Of a stretch of DNA of 40,277 bases, positions 26,552-33,962 are shown one piece after another (positions within the stretch are counted from its first letter, which is position 1; every line of letters begins with the position of its first letter). The DNA is from Bacteroidales bacterium. GTDB taxonomy: Bacteria > Bacteroidota > Bacteroidia > Bacteroidales > UBA932. Below the pieces are notes generated by a model. That model saw only the letters and a program-made list of their open reading frames with translations. It ran no database searches and was not told the DNA's origin. The DNA lies in NCBI GenBank assembly GCA_017461285.1, contig JAFTYS010000062.1, forward strand, positions 1 through 40,277, in the 5' to 3' direction. The position numbers and the translations under genes are program-made.

Positions 26552-27426
26552 GCATCCTGCTCTGCCAGCTTGTCAAGACAGAGTTCTATCAGCTTGCGTA
26601 CCTGCGGCTTATAGTCAGGGTTGGATGCCTTATGGTGGCGATGGGCGATGATGCAGCATACCGTGCCTGCATTGTGGCCCAGATGAGCGGCAATTCCTGC
26701 TATTGCAGAACCTTCCATCTCGAAGTTGGTCACCTTCAGTTCGCCGAAACGGAAACTCTCGAAAGTATCGAGCATGTCCGGCATAGCCAGAGGCATGCGG
26801 AGGACGCGTCCCTGCGGTCCGTAAAAGCCCGAAGCAGCGATCGTCATGCCAGGGAAGGTGCAGTCGCGGAACTTCGCGCTCATCTTTTCTCCAGCCTTGA
26901 CGAAATACGGATCAGGAAGATGCCTGTTCCACCCTGTATGTGCCTTGAAGGCCTCTTCTATGTCAGGCATGGCGATCTTCTCTCGGTCAGAATACCAGTT
27001 CAGAAGTCCGTCGCATCCCACTGAAATATGAGAGAACACAAAGGCTCCGAGAGGTATCTCCGGCTGGATTGCGCCTGAGGTTCCGATACGGAGGATGTTC
27101 AATGTACGGTGGACAGGCCTGACCTCGCGGGTCTCGAAATCAATGTTCGCAAGGGCATCAAGCTCGTTCATCACGATGTCGATATTGTCGGTTCCGATAC
27201 CTGTAGAAAGGGCGGTCATGCGCACACCCTTGTATTTTCCTGTAACGGACACGAATTCACGTGAAGAGTGTCTGAACTCCTTTTCGTCAAAATATTCCGC
27301 AATCATATCTACACGTCCAGGGTCTCCTACCAGGATCACGTTGTCGGCAAGTTCTTCGGGACGAAGATGGAGATGGAACACCGATCCGTCGCCATTGATT
27401 ATAAGTTCTGATTCTGCAATTCTCAT
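26548..27426 (-). CDS. Nucleoside phosphorylase, uridine phosphorylase type
   Basis: A 292-residue cytosolic enzyme that splits a nucleoside with phosphate into base and ribose-1-phosphate. PNP/UDP family features are seen: VGDPGRVDMIAEYF (phosphate loop) near residue 33, STGIGTDNIDIVMNEL near 74, RIGTSGAIQPEIPLG near 112, and NFEMEGSAIAGIAAHLGH near 238, which holds the ribose-binding Glu. The uridine subtype is favoured by overall similarity, but purine nucleoside or another specificity is possible. A -7 box (TATATTTG) lies 24 bases upstream. It diverges from the DUF4293 gene. Confidence 0.9.
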   Translation of the reverse strand: MRIAESELIINGDGSVFHLHLRPEELADNVILVGDPGRVDMIAEYFDEKEFRHSSREFVSVTGKYKGVRMTALSTGIGTDNIDIVMNELDALANIDFETREVRPVHRTLNILRIGTSGAIQPEIPLGAFVFSHISVGCDGLLNWYSDREKIAMPDIEEAFKAHTGWNRHLPDPYFVKAGEKMSAKFRDCTFPGMTIAASGFYGPQGRVLRMPLAMPDMLDTFESFRFGELKVTNFEMEGSAIAGIAAHLGHNAGTVCCIIAHRHHKASNPDYKPQVRKLIELCLDKLAEQDA

Positions 27427-27449
27427 GATATACTTTCTTTAAGAGCTTT

Positions 27450-27457
27450 CAAATATA
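27450..27457 (-). promoter_or_regulatory. Promoter -7 element of the phosphorylase gene
   Basis: The complement reads TATATTTG, 23 bases before the ATG at 27426. No exact -33 box. Confidence 0.45.
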
Positions 27458-27478
27458 GTTTTTTCCTATGAAATTTCC

Positions 27479-27486
27479 TATTTTTG
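27479..27486 (+). promoter_or_regulatory. Promoter -7 element of the DUF4293 gene
   Basis: TATTTTTG ends 26 bases before ATG 27513. It lies downstream of an in-frame ATG at 27468, which argues for the later start. Confidence 0.5.
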
Positions 27487-27512
27487 TGCCAAAAGACAAA
27501 CAGACAGGCATT

Positions 27513-27950
27513 ATGTGGCAAAGAATCCAGACCTTATATCTAGGCATAGCGACTGCAATGATATTTTCAATGTTCTTCTGCACATTCGCGACCATCATCG
27601 GTCCAGACGGTGCGGAAATCACGATAGCGTACAGGGAAAAGTTGTCGTATCTGGTCCTTCTCATAATGCTGATCACCGCCCACATTGCCGCCACGGCAAG
27701 TTTCAAGACATTCTTCCTTCAGGCTCGCGTCAGCATCATAGCGGGTCTGCTTGCCATCGGCTTCCAGATATGGATCGGCATAGACATCATCCGCAACATG
27801 GACGAAATGTCATTCTCATTCACCGCCCTCTTCCCTCTGGCTGCAGGAGCACTTGATTTCATGGCTGCGAAACGCTCCATGGTCGACGAGATGACCGTGA
27901 TGGCAGTCAGAAGCGCCAAAAAGAGCCGCAAAAAGAAAAGCCGGATCTGA
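27513..27950 (+). CDS. DUF4293 family membrane protein
   Basis: A 145-residue inner-membrane protein of unknown function found in Bacteroidetes. It has four transmembrane segments, at about residues 7-26, 42-62, 69-90 and 104-122, and a strongly basic tail (KSRKKKSRI). The N-terminus MWQRIQTLYL matches the family start. An in-frame ATG 15 codons upstream (27468) is rejected because the -7 box would fall inside the gene. The 3' end and stop codon lie within the hairpin that terminates the convergent fab operon. Confidence 0.85.
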   Translation: MWQRIQTLYLGIATAMIFSMFFCTFATIIGPDGAEITIAYREKLSYLVLLIMLITAHIAATASFKTFFLQARVSIIAGLLAIGFQIWIGIDIIRNMDEMSFSFTALFPLAAGALDFMAAKRSMVDEMTVMAVRSAKKSRKKKSRI

Positions 27951-27958
27951 CATCCGGC
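27940..27958 (-). terminator. Terminator of the fab operon
   Basis: GCCGGAT (27940-27946), loop CTGAC and ATCCGGC (27952-27958). On the minus strand it is followed by TTTTCTTTTTG. It starts 6 bases after the fabZ stop and overlaps the last codons of the DUF4293 gene. Confidence 0.75.
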
Positions 27959-27964
27959 CTTAAT

Positions 27965-28375
27965 TCAGACAAGGGCGAAGGAAAGGGCTCCTTTGCAGCA
28001 AAGCTTGCCTTCGACCCGAAGCTCAGCTTCACAGAAGAACATGTTCGCACGTTTTCCGTTCAGCCGTGCAGTAATCTCGCACAGGTCCCCTGGTCTTACC
28101 GGGTGCTTGAAACGCACATTGTCTATACCGCTGTACAACGTCGTCTTTCCGACAATCTCGTCTTTTACAAGCATTGCACAGCTCTGAGCCATGATCTCGC
28201 ACTGGATCACTCCGGGAACCAGAGGATTCCCCGGGAAATGTCCCTTGCAGAAAAACTCATCCTCGCGTATACGGTATCTGGCATGCGCTACGCCGTCATT
28301 GTCAATATCTATTTCGTCCACAAGGAGCATAGGCTCCCTATGAGGCAGAAACTGCTTCAATTCTTCTCTGTCCAT
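27965..28375 (-). CDS. fabZ: 3-hydroxyacyl-[ACP] dehydratase, FabZ type
   Basis: Dehydrates 3-hydroxyacyl-ACP to trans-2-enoyl-ACP in type II fatty-acid synthesis. The 136-residue hot-dog protein starts with the family element FLPHREPMLLVDEI. The active site is His46 in KGHFPGNPLVPGV and Glu60 in IQCEIMAQ. It is the last gene of the fabH-fabK-fabF-fabZ operon, 24 bases after fabF, and is followed by a terminator. The second active-site motif reads GVIQCEIMAQ rather than GVLxxEAxAQ, within family variation. Confidence 0.92.
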   Translation of the reverse strand: MDREELKQFLPHREPMLLVDEIDIDNDGVAHARYRIREDEFFCKGHFPGNPLVPGVIQCEIMAQSCAMLVKDEIVGKTTLYSGIDNVRFKHPVRPGDLCEITARLNGKRANMFFCEAELRVEGKLCCKGALSFALV

Positions 28376-28399
28376 GATGATTCGATTTACAAATAGGGA

Positions 28400-29650
28400 T
28401 CAGCCGTTGTATTTCCTGAAAGCCACACATCCGTTGTGTCCTCCGAATCCGAGAGAATCGGATATGGCGATGGTAAGAGGGGCTTCGACAGGAACATTCG
28501 GAGTATAATCCAGATCGCACTCAGGGTCGATGTCGTCCAGATTGATTGTAGGAGGCACGACTCCGTTCTTCAACGCGAGCACAGACGCGACTGCTTCTGC
28601 TGCTCCCGCAGCGCCAAGCAGATGGCCTGTAGAACCCTTTATAGAACTCACATGCGCCTTGAAGGCATCTTCGCCCAGCGCAGTCTTGAAGGCCGCTGTC
28701 TCTGCAGTATCATTGAGCGCCGTTCCTGTGCCATGGGCATTGATATAAAGAACGTCGTCAGAAGTGTATCCGGCTTCATCCAGAGCCTGCCTGATGGCTG
28801 CCGCCTGGGTCTTTCCGTCAGGACGGGGAGCGGTCACGTGATGGGCATCGCAAGTATTGCCATATCCGCATACCTCAGCGATTATGTTGGCGCCACGGGC
28901 CACCGCATGCTCATATTCTTCAAGCACAAGCATGGCAGCACCCTCGGCAAGCACGAATCCTCCCCTGTTCCTGTTGAACGGAAGGGATGCATACTTCGGA
29001 TCCTCCGCCCTGGTCAGAGCCTTGGCGTTCGCGAACCCTGCAATAGCCAGAGGAATCACGGCTGCTTCAGTGCCTCCTGTGATTATCGCATCGGCATATC
29101 CGTGCTTTATGGCACGGTATGCCTCGCCTATGGCATGGGTCGAGGTCGCACATGCAGTCACAACAGGGAGGCATGGGCCGCATGCATTGTTGCGGATGGC
29201 GATGTTTCCGGCCGCAATGTTCGCTATCATCGTCGGAATGAACAGAGGGGAAATCCATTTAGGTCCCTCAGTAAGTATCTTCTCGGTCTCGCGCACCTGG
29301 GTCGAAAATCCTCCGATGCCGGAACCGACGTAAACACAATAACGTGCAGGGTCAATATTTCCTCCTTCTGAAGAATCAAGACCGGACTCACGTACGGCCT
29401 GCCATGCGGCAGCGACCGCAAGCACAGTGAACCTGTCCTGCTTCCTAGCGAAAGGAGGTTCGATCTCATAATCCGCAGGATTGAAGTCCTTCACTTCTCC
29501 CGCAATCTTTACAGGGAGGTCGTCAGTAGGAATGGAAGTGATGAAATCTATGCCGCAGACTCCGTCCAGAAGATTCTTCCAATATGTCTGCACATCATTT
29601 CCAATAGGGGTAATGGCCCCGGTTCCAGTCACAACTACTCTTTTATTCAT
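28400..29650 (-). CDS. fabF: 3-oxoacyl-[ACP] synthase II
   Basis: Condensing enzyme that elongates acyl-ACP with malonyl-ACP. The 416-residue protein has the Cys-His-His triad: Cys167 in VVTACATSTHA, the His of INAHGTGTALND near residue 305, and the His of KGSTGHLLGAAG near 340, followed by the C-terminal GFGGHNG. It is the third gene of the operon (22 bases after fabK, 24 before fabZ). In details such as AHGTGTALNDTAETAA and DPECDLDYTPN it reminds me more of Firmicutes FabF than of the usual Bacteroides one; this is an impression without alignment. Confidence 0.95.
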   Translation of the reverse strand: MNKRVVVTGTGAITPIGNDVQTYWKNLLDGVCGIDFITSIPTDDLPVKIAGEVKDFNPADYEIEPPFARKQDRFTVLAVAAAWQAVRESGLDSSEGGNIDPARYCVYVGSGIGGFSTQVRETEKILTEGPKWISPLFIPTMIANIAAGNIAIRNNACGPCLPVVTACATSTHAIGEAYRAIKHGYADAIITGGTEAAVIPLAIAGFANAKALTRAEDPKYASLPFNRNRGGFVLAEGAAMLVLEEYEHAVARGANIIAEVCGYGNTCDAHHVTAPRPDGKTQAAAIRQALDEAGYTSDDVLYINAHGTGTALNDTAETAAFKTALGEDAFKAHVSSIKGSTGHLLGAAGAAEAVASVLALKNGVVPPTINLDDIDPECDLDYTPNVPVEAPLTIAISDSLGFGGHNGCVAFRKYNG

Positions 29651-29672
29651 ATCTAAGATCTAAGTTAAAGTA

Positions 29673-30620
29673 TCATTCTTCAAACTTCGAGGCGACAGAC
29701 CTCATCACCTTCTCTGCACCCAGTATCAGGTCTTCAACGATTGCCTTTGCCGGTTCGATGCGCCTTACCATGCCGGCGCATTCTCCGGCCATGTAGCTTC
29801 CGTTACGGTCACCTTCCTGCACGGCCTTGCGCAGGGCGCCGCTTCCGAATGCAAGTATATCTTCCTGCGGAGTGGCAGGATCGGACTCCATACGGGCAAA
29901 AGTCTTCGAGAAAGGAGTCTTGAGCGAACGTACAGGATGGCCAAGGGACTTGCCTGTGACTATAGTTGATATATCTGTAGCCTTAAGTATCTTCTCCTTG
30001 TATTCGGGGTGGACATTGCATTCTTCTGCAGAGAGGAAACGCGTTCCCACCTGTATCGCATCCGCGCCAAGCATGAATGCTGCCGCCGCACCTCTGCCGT
30101 CGCAGATTCCGCCGGCGGCGATCACAGGTATTTCCACTGCATCTACTACCTGAGGAACCAGAGGCATGGTATGGAGCTCGCCGACATGTCCGCCTGACTC
30201 TGCCCCTTCGGCAACCACCGCGTCCGCTCCGGCCGCCTGCATCTTCAACGCAAGCGCTACAGAAGCGACAACAGGAATAACCTTTATTCCTGCCTCCTTC
30301 CACATAGGCATATACTGTGCCGGCGATCCGGCGCCAGTAGTCAGAATCTTCACACCTTCTTCCACGACCATCTGCGCAATCTCTCCCGCATTAGGGGCCT
30401 GAAGCATTATATTCACTCCGAAAGGCTTGTCTGTCAGTTCCCTGCATTTACGGATCTGGGCGCGTACCGCCTCCGTACCTGCATTTATCGAGGATATCAG
30501 TCCAAGGCCGCCGGCGTTGGATACCGCCGCAGCCAGAGAGGCATCGGCCACCCAAGCCATTCCGCCTTGAAAAACAGGATACCGTATCCCGAGCATATCA
30601 CAAATTCTGCTTCTGATCAT
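29673..30620 (-). CDS. fabK: Enoyl-[ACP] reductase II (FabK type, FMN-dependent)
   Basis: Reduces trans-2-enoyl-ACP in the last step of the elongation cycle, using FMN and NAD(P)H. The TIM-barrel protein of 315 residues resembles 2-nitropropane dioxygenase but carries FabK marks: YPVFQGGMAWVAD at the N-terminus, the catalytic-region His in GAESGGHVGE, the FMN phosphate loop AAGGICDGRGAAAA, and GTRFLSAEECNVHPEYK. Start 30620 is chosen because AAGGAG lies 7 bases upstream; an in-frame ATG at 30626 is only one base from it. Its place between fabH and fabF supports FabK over nitronate monooxygenase. FabK is refractory to triclosan in pneumococcus. Confidence 0.9.
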   Translation of the reverse strand: MIRSRICDMLGIRYPVFQGGMAWVADASLAAAVSNAGGLGLISSINAGTEAVRAQIRKCRELTDKPFGVNIMLQAPNAGEIAQMVVEEGVKILTTGAGSPAQYMPMWKEAGIKVIPVVASVALALKMQAAGADAVVAEGAESGGHVGELHTMPLVPQVVDAVEIPVIAAGGICDGRGAAAAFMLGADAIQVGTRFLSAEECNVHPEYKEKILKATDISTIVTGKSLGHPVRSLKTPFSKTFARMESDPATPQEDILAFGSGALRKAVQEGDRNGSYMAGECAGMVRRIEPAKAIVEDLILGAEKVMRSVASKFEE

Positions 30621-30627
30621 AATCATT

Positions 30628-30633
30628 CTCCTT
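30628..30633 (-). promoter_or_regulatory. Shine-Dalgarno of fabK
   Basis: The complement reads AAGGAG, 7 bases before the ATG at 30620, which it favours over the ATG at 30626. Confidence 0.6.
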
Positions 30634-30642
30634 GTGAATTTA

Positions 30643-30650
30643 CAAATTTA
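30643..30650 (-). promoter_or_regulatory. Possible internal promoter -7 element before fabK
   Basis: The complement reads TAAATTTG in the 55-base fabH-fabK gap, 22 bases before the fabK ATG. No -33 box; may allow extra fabK-fabF-fabZ transcription. Confidence 0.3.
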
Positions 30651-30675
30651 AGCATTTTTATCATAGTATCACATT

Positions 30676-31623
30676 TTACCATTCAAAAAGGACAGCACCG
30701 GAGACAAAGCCTGCGCCAAAGGCGCTCATGGCGATCAGGTCTCCTTCCTTGAAACGGCTGTTCCGGCGGCATTCGTCCAGAAGTATCGGACAGCTCGAAC
30801 TTGAAGAGTTTCCATGGTCGGCGATATTCACCGGAAACTTGTCGGCCGGCTGCTTGAGATAGTCCTGGATAGCGGATATTATCCGGACATTCGCCTGATG
30901 GAGAAGATAGTGGTCCACCTCATCGGCATTGACACCGGCATCTTCCAGAGTTCTGGAAATATCCTTAGACGCCGCCTTCACGGCAAACTTGAACACATCC
31001 TGCCCCTTCATCTGAAGCGGGACATCATGCTCTTCCTTGGTTATATAAGGAGTAGGATGCAGGGGTCTGTACTGCCAGAGCTTGTCCGTCGCGCTGGAAG
31101 CTGACAGCCTGATGCTCCTGATGTTGTTTCCCGGAGCAAGCACTGCAGCCCCGGCGCCGTCTCCGAAAAGGACGCAGGTCCTCCTGTCATTCCAATCGGT
31201 CATGCGGGTCGGTTCTTCAGCACATACGACAAGCACATTATTCACGCGGCCCGCCTTGTAGAACGACTCCGCAATTTCAAGGGCATGGATGAACCCGGCA
31301 CAGGCACAGTTGATGTCCATGCACGGGCATGATGCACCGATGCCGCCCTGGATTATGCAGCTGAGCTGTGGAGTGACATACTCGTTCACCACATTGGAGC
31401 AGATAATGAAATCCAGAACTTCCGCCTTAAGCGATGCATCCACGAGAGCTTTCCTGGCCGCTTCTATGGCCAGGTCTTCAAGTTTCTCATCAGAAATCAC
31501 ATGCCGGCTTTTCACTCCGGTCCTGGTTGTGATCCATTCGTCACTTGTGTCCAGGAATTCAGAAAGCATGTCGTTGGTAACGATTTTTGTGGGAAGCGCG
31601 CTTCCCGTTCCGATAATCTTCAT
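30676..31623 (-). CDS. fabH: 3-oxoacyl-[ACP] synthase III
   Basis: Starts fatty-acid synthesis by condensing acyl-CoA with malonyl-ACP. The 315-residue protein has the triad Cys108 in DINCACAGFIHAL, the His of HYLLHQANVRII near residue 240, and the Asn of ADHGNSSSSS near 270. Start 31623 (MKIIGTGSALP) is the ATG; the in-frame codon at 31629 is TTG. It leads the operon, with the -7 box TAATTTTG 25 bases upstream. The usual GNTSAAS near the active-site Asn reads GNSSSSS here, which keeps the Asn. acpP, fabD and fabG are not present in the window. Confidence 0.94.
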   Translation of the reverse strand: MKIIGTGSALPTKIVTNDMLSEFLDTSDEWITTRTGVKSRHVISDEKLEDLAIEAARKALVDASLKAEVLDFIICSNVVNEYVTPQLSCIIQGGIGASCPCMDINCACAGFIHALEIAESFYKAGRVNNVLVVCAEEPTRMTDWNDRRTCVLFGDGAGAAVLAPGNNIRSIRLSASSATDKLWQYRPLHPTPYITKEEHDVPLQMKGQDVFKFAVKAASKDISRTLEDAGVNADEVDHYLLHQANVRIISAIQDYLKQPADKFPVNIADHGNSSSSSCPILLDECRRNSRFKEGDLIAMSAFGAGFVSGAVLFEW

Positions 31624-31648
31624 CTTCAACAGATTTTAATCACGGCAG

Positions 31649-31679
31649 CAAAATTATCCTGCCCGGAAATCTTATGAAA
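31649..31679 (-). promoter_or_regulatory. Promoter of the fab operon
   Basis: On the complement, TTTC (31679-31676), a 19-base spacer and TAATTTTG (31656-31649), one mismatch from the full consensus, 25 bases before the fabH ATG. Confidence 0.55.
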
Positions 31680-31746
31680 ACATATGTGGCGGGGGCTCCC
31701 AGAATTTGGCGAAACCCGATTCGGGGGCCGGTAACGGTGGCGTTTT

Positions 31747-31778
31747 TTTGTTATTTGTGGCAAAATTTTCTACATTTG
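31747..31778 (+). promoter_or_regulatory. Promoter of the LytTR regulator gene
   Basis: TTTG (31747-31750), a 20-base spacer and TACATTTG (31771-31778); the -7 box ends 27 bases before the ATG. A short palindrome CCCGA-T-TCGGG lies just upstream at 31715-31725. Confidence 0.6.
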
Positions 31779-31805
31779 CCCTACTGAAACCCAAAAAACC
31801 TGAAG

Positions 31806-32699
31806 ATGATTCTTAACGAAAAGCTTCCCAAATATCTTTTGGGGAAATACCAGCTGATAGGTACGGTGACCTTCTCCGTACTCTTTGCAGTAGTCTTTCT
31901 CAACATATATATCCCTTTTTCTGACACGGCATGGTTCGGCCTTGGAGATTCGATCATGTTCCTGTATACTGTGGTATTCATTGCCGTATCGATCTGCATA
32001 CTGATATGCAGCAGGCTTATAATGTACCGCAGCAAGAGCATATTCGAGATGACCTACCTTTCATATATCATATGGTGCATCATGGAGATTCTGGTCATAT
32101 GCGGATTCTATACATGGCTTACCACAGACATCACCCTGCCGCAGAAGGGCACAGAATGGGCGGTATTCGTCAAGGCACTGCGCAACGGATCGATAGCCCT
32201 GGGAATCCCATACCTGATTTCAGGGATGTACTTCGCCATCATAGACAAGAACAACACGATAAGGCTTCTGAACTATGAGAATGTAGTAACTGACGAGCCC
32301 GTTAAGCCGGATGCCCAGAAGCATAAGATAACATTGTTTGACAACAGCGGCGCACTGAAGCTGTCCTTGAATCCGGACAACCTCTACTACATCGAATCTG
32401 ACGACAACTACATCAAGGTCTGGTACACAGACAGCAAGGGAGACCTCAAGCAGTACATCCTCAGATGCCGTCTTAAAACAGTAGAAGAGGACTTCAAAGG
32501 AAGCCCTCTTGTACGCTGTCATAGAAAATATATCGTAAACCTCAGCAAGGTAGCGATGCTCCGCAAGGAAAGTGAAGGATATGTCCTTGACCTTGACAAC
32601 GAAGCGATTCCGCCTATTTCCGTGACAAAGACTTATACGGATTCAGTATTAAGCCACTTCACTGAACAGTCGCCTCTGCTGGAGCCTATGGAAGACTAG
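31806..32699 (+). CDS. Membrane-embedded LytTR-family transcriptional regulator
   Basis: A 297-residue one-component regulator. Residues about 15-150 contain four transmembrane segments (for example TVTFSVLFAVVFLNIYI, MFLYTVVFIAVSICILICS, IIWCIMEILVICGFYTWL and LGIPYLISGMYFAI). Residues about 180-285 form a LytTR DNA-binding domain with the family marks NLYYIESDDNYIKVWY and VRCHRKYIVNLSKV. There is no receiver domain and no histidine kinase nearby, so the membrane part is probably the sensor. Its stop overlaps by 4 bases with the stop of the last gene of the LRR/subtilase operon, which faces it. It could regulate that operon, but the operon's promoter is outside the window. Confidence 0.9.
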   Translation: MILNEKLPKYLLGKYQLIGTVTFSVLFAVVFLNIYIPFSDTAWFGLGDSIMFLYTVVFIAVSICILICSRLIMYRSKSIFEMTYLSYIIWCIMEILVICGFYTWLTTDITLPQKGTEWAVFVKALRNGSIALGIPYLISGMYFAIIDKNNTIRLLNYENVVTDEPVKPDAQKHKITLFDNSGALKLSLNPDNLYYIESDDNYIKVWYTDSKGDLKQYILRCRLKTVEEDFKGSPLVRCHRKYIVNLSKVAMLRKESEGYVLDLDNEAIPPISVTKTYTDSVLSHFTEQSPLLEPMED

Positions 32700-33169
32700 T
32701 TTTCCTGAGGTTCTACAGGAATCTCATCAATCCGCCCGAACACCTGAACGAAGGACTCGTCATCCTTTGCCACCCAGACCATTGTGCTCGCGGTAAGGCT
32801 CTTCACCACATAACGGTGGGCCCAGTCTCCGCTGTCATGATCATAGTTTCCGCGGATCACAGCACCCAGCTCGACATCCATATCGATATAATATGAGCCG
32901 CTCACCACATGAGGCACGTCACCAAAACTGTCGATGTTATGGTACATCGCATATGTCCTGTCATTCCTGAATATGTTCAGATATACATATGTTCCATCCG
33001 CCATCGGGGCTCCGTTCCATTCCACGAGCTCCCAATAGCCTGAAATATTGTTGGCATTCACCTCGAGCTGAAGCTCTTCAGGCTGTGAAAGATCATTCTT
33101 GCCGCATGAGAGGGCAAGAAGCATCATTGCGGCAAAAGCCACAGCTTTCATCATTTTCACTATATTCAT
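32696..33169 (-). CDS. Small lipocalin-like lipoprotein
   Basis: A 157-residue lipoprotein. The lipobox LALSC puts the lipidated Cys at residue 22. The body begins ISGYWELVEWNG near residue 41, the usual opening of Bacteroidetes lipocalin-like domains, followed by alternating strands (TYVYLNIFRNDRTYAMY, STMVWVAKDD). No catalytic residue is apparent. The start is ATG 33169; the longer reading from 33190 would use TTG and overlap the previous gene. It is the last gene of the five-gene LRR/subtilase operon, 13 bases after the DUF1573 gene, and ends tail-to-tail with the LytTR gene. Function unknown; a binding role is possible. Confidence 0.75.
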   Translation of the reverse strand: MNIVKMMKAVAFAAMMLLALSCGKNDLSQPEELQLEVNANNISGYWELVEWNGAPMADGTYVYLNIFRNDRTYAMYHNIDSFGDVPHVVSGSYYIDMDVELGAVIRGNYDHDSGDWAHRYVVKSLTASTMVWVAKDDESFVQVFGRIDEIPVEPQEN

Positions 33170-33182
33170 ATCGTTTGTCTTT

Positions 33183-33959
33183 TTATTCAAATCTTATCTT
33201 TACTGTTGCCTTGCTTGGAGCGACTCCAAGTCCTTTAAGGATCAGAGGGACCTCTTTCCGAGGCATTTCACCGGATGGATCATATGTGATGACCATCACT
33301 CCTTCTTCCCCGTCCTCAACAACTTCCGGACGCGTCTCGAACTTCAGGTCTGCCGGCAGGAACATATCCTCACATTCAAGCTTCAGCGGCCTGCCGCTCA
33401 GATTTATGAAATTCAATGTCTCCACCGCCCTTTCACCGGCAAGGAACAGAACTTCTGAACTGCGAAGCCTTATCCCTCCCATCTGGACCTGATAAAGTCC
33501 GGACTTATCCGATCCGCTCTCAACATTGACCGACAGACTCAGGTATGCGGCAGGAGCATTGCCTGGCATCGTATAGATAAAAACCTTATGGTCAAATCTT
33601 CCCAGATGTCCCTTCGGGTCATATCTCACAGTCAGACCTGTCTTATCCCCAGGCATCAGTCTGGTCTTTTCCGCTGATGCTGTAACGCATGAGCATGTCG
33701 TGCTGATCCTGCGTATATCGACAGGACTGTCGCCGGCATTGGAGATTTCAGTCCTGAATGTAGCCGGCGGATCGGCTTCTCGCATAGGGGCGGCATTTAT
33801 GTGCCTGGTACCAAGGACCAGTGAAGAGGAGTCCCTTGACAGTCTTGGAGAATCCACTGCTTCAAGCGCTTCCCTCGAAAGGATCCTGATCTGTGCCCGG
33901 GCACTCTCGGAAGAGATGCCCAAAGACAGAAAGAGGAATATGACCGCAAGGACTCTCAT
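33183..33959 (-). CDS. DUF1573 domain protein, exported
   Basis: A 258-residue periplasmic or surface protein with a signal peptide (residues 1-22, ending ESARA). Residues about 65-140 match the DUF1573 Ig-like domain: FRTEISNAGDSPVDIRRI, then the Cys pair in STTCSCVTAS, and PGDKTGLTVRYDPKGHLG. A second Ig-like module follows at about 165-258. The domain's role is not known; it is widespread in exported Bacteroidetes proteins. The gene starts 3 bases after the subtilase stop, so the two are surely cotranscribed and perhaps coupled. Confidence 0.85.
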   Translation of the reverse strand: MRVLAVIFLFLSLGISSESARAQIRILSREALEAVDSPRLSRDSSSLVLGTRHINAAPMREADPPATFRTEISNAGDSPVDIRRISTTCSCVTASAEKTRLMPGDKTGLTVRYDPKGHLGRFDHKVFIYTMPGNAPAAYLSLSVNVESGSDKSGLYQVQMGGIRLRSSEVLFLAGERAVETLNFINLSGRPLKLECEDMFLPADLKFETRPEVVEDGEEGVMVITYDPSGEMPRKEVPLILKGLGVAPSKATVKIRFE

Positions 33960-33962
33960 CTT

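Noticed and set aside
27468..27512. Longer DUF4293 reading from ATG 27468
   Set aside because: The -7 box at 27479-27486 would lie inside it, and the family begins at MWQRIQ.
28436..29371. 311-codon open frame antisense to fabF
   Set aside because: Fully inside a gene with an intact condensing-enzyme active site; Cys- and Ser-rich translation typical of a shadow frame.
33170..33190. Longer reading of the small lipoprotein from 33190
   Set aside because: The codon is TTG and overlaps the DUF1573 stop; ATG 33169 gives a standard signal peptide.
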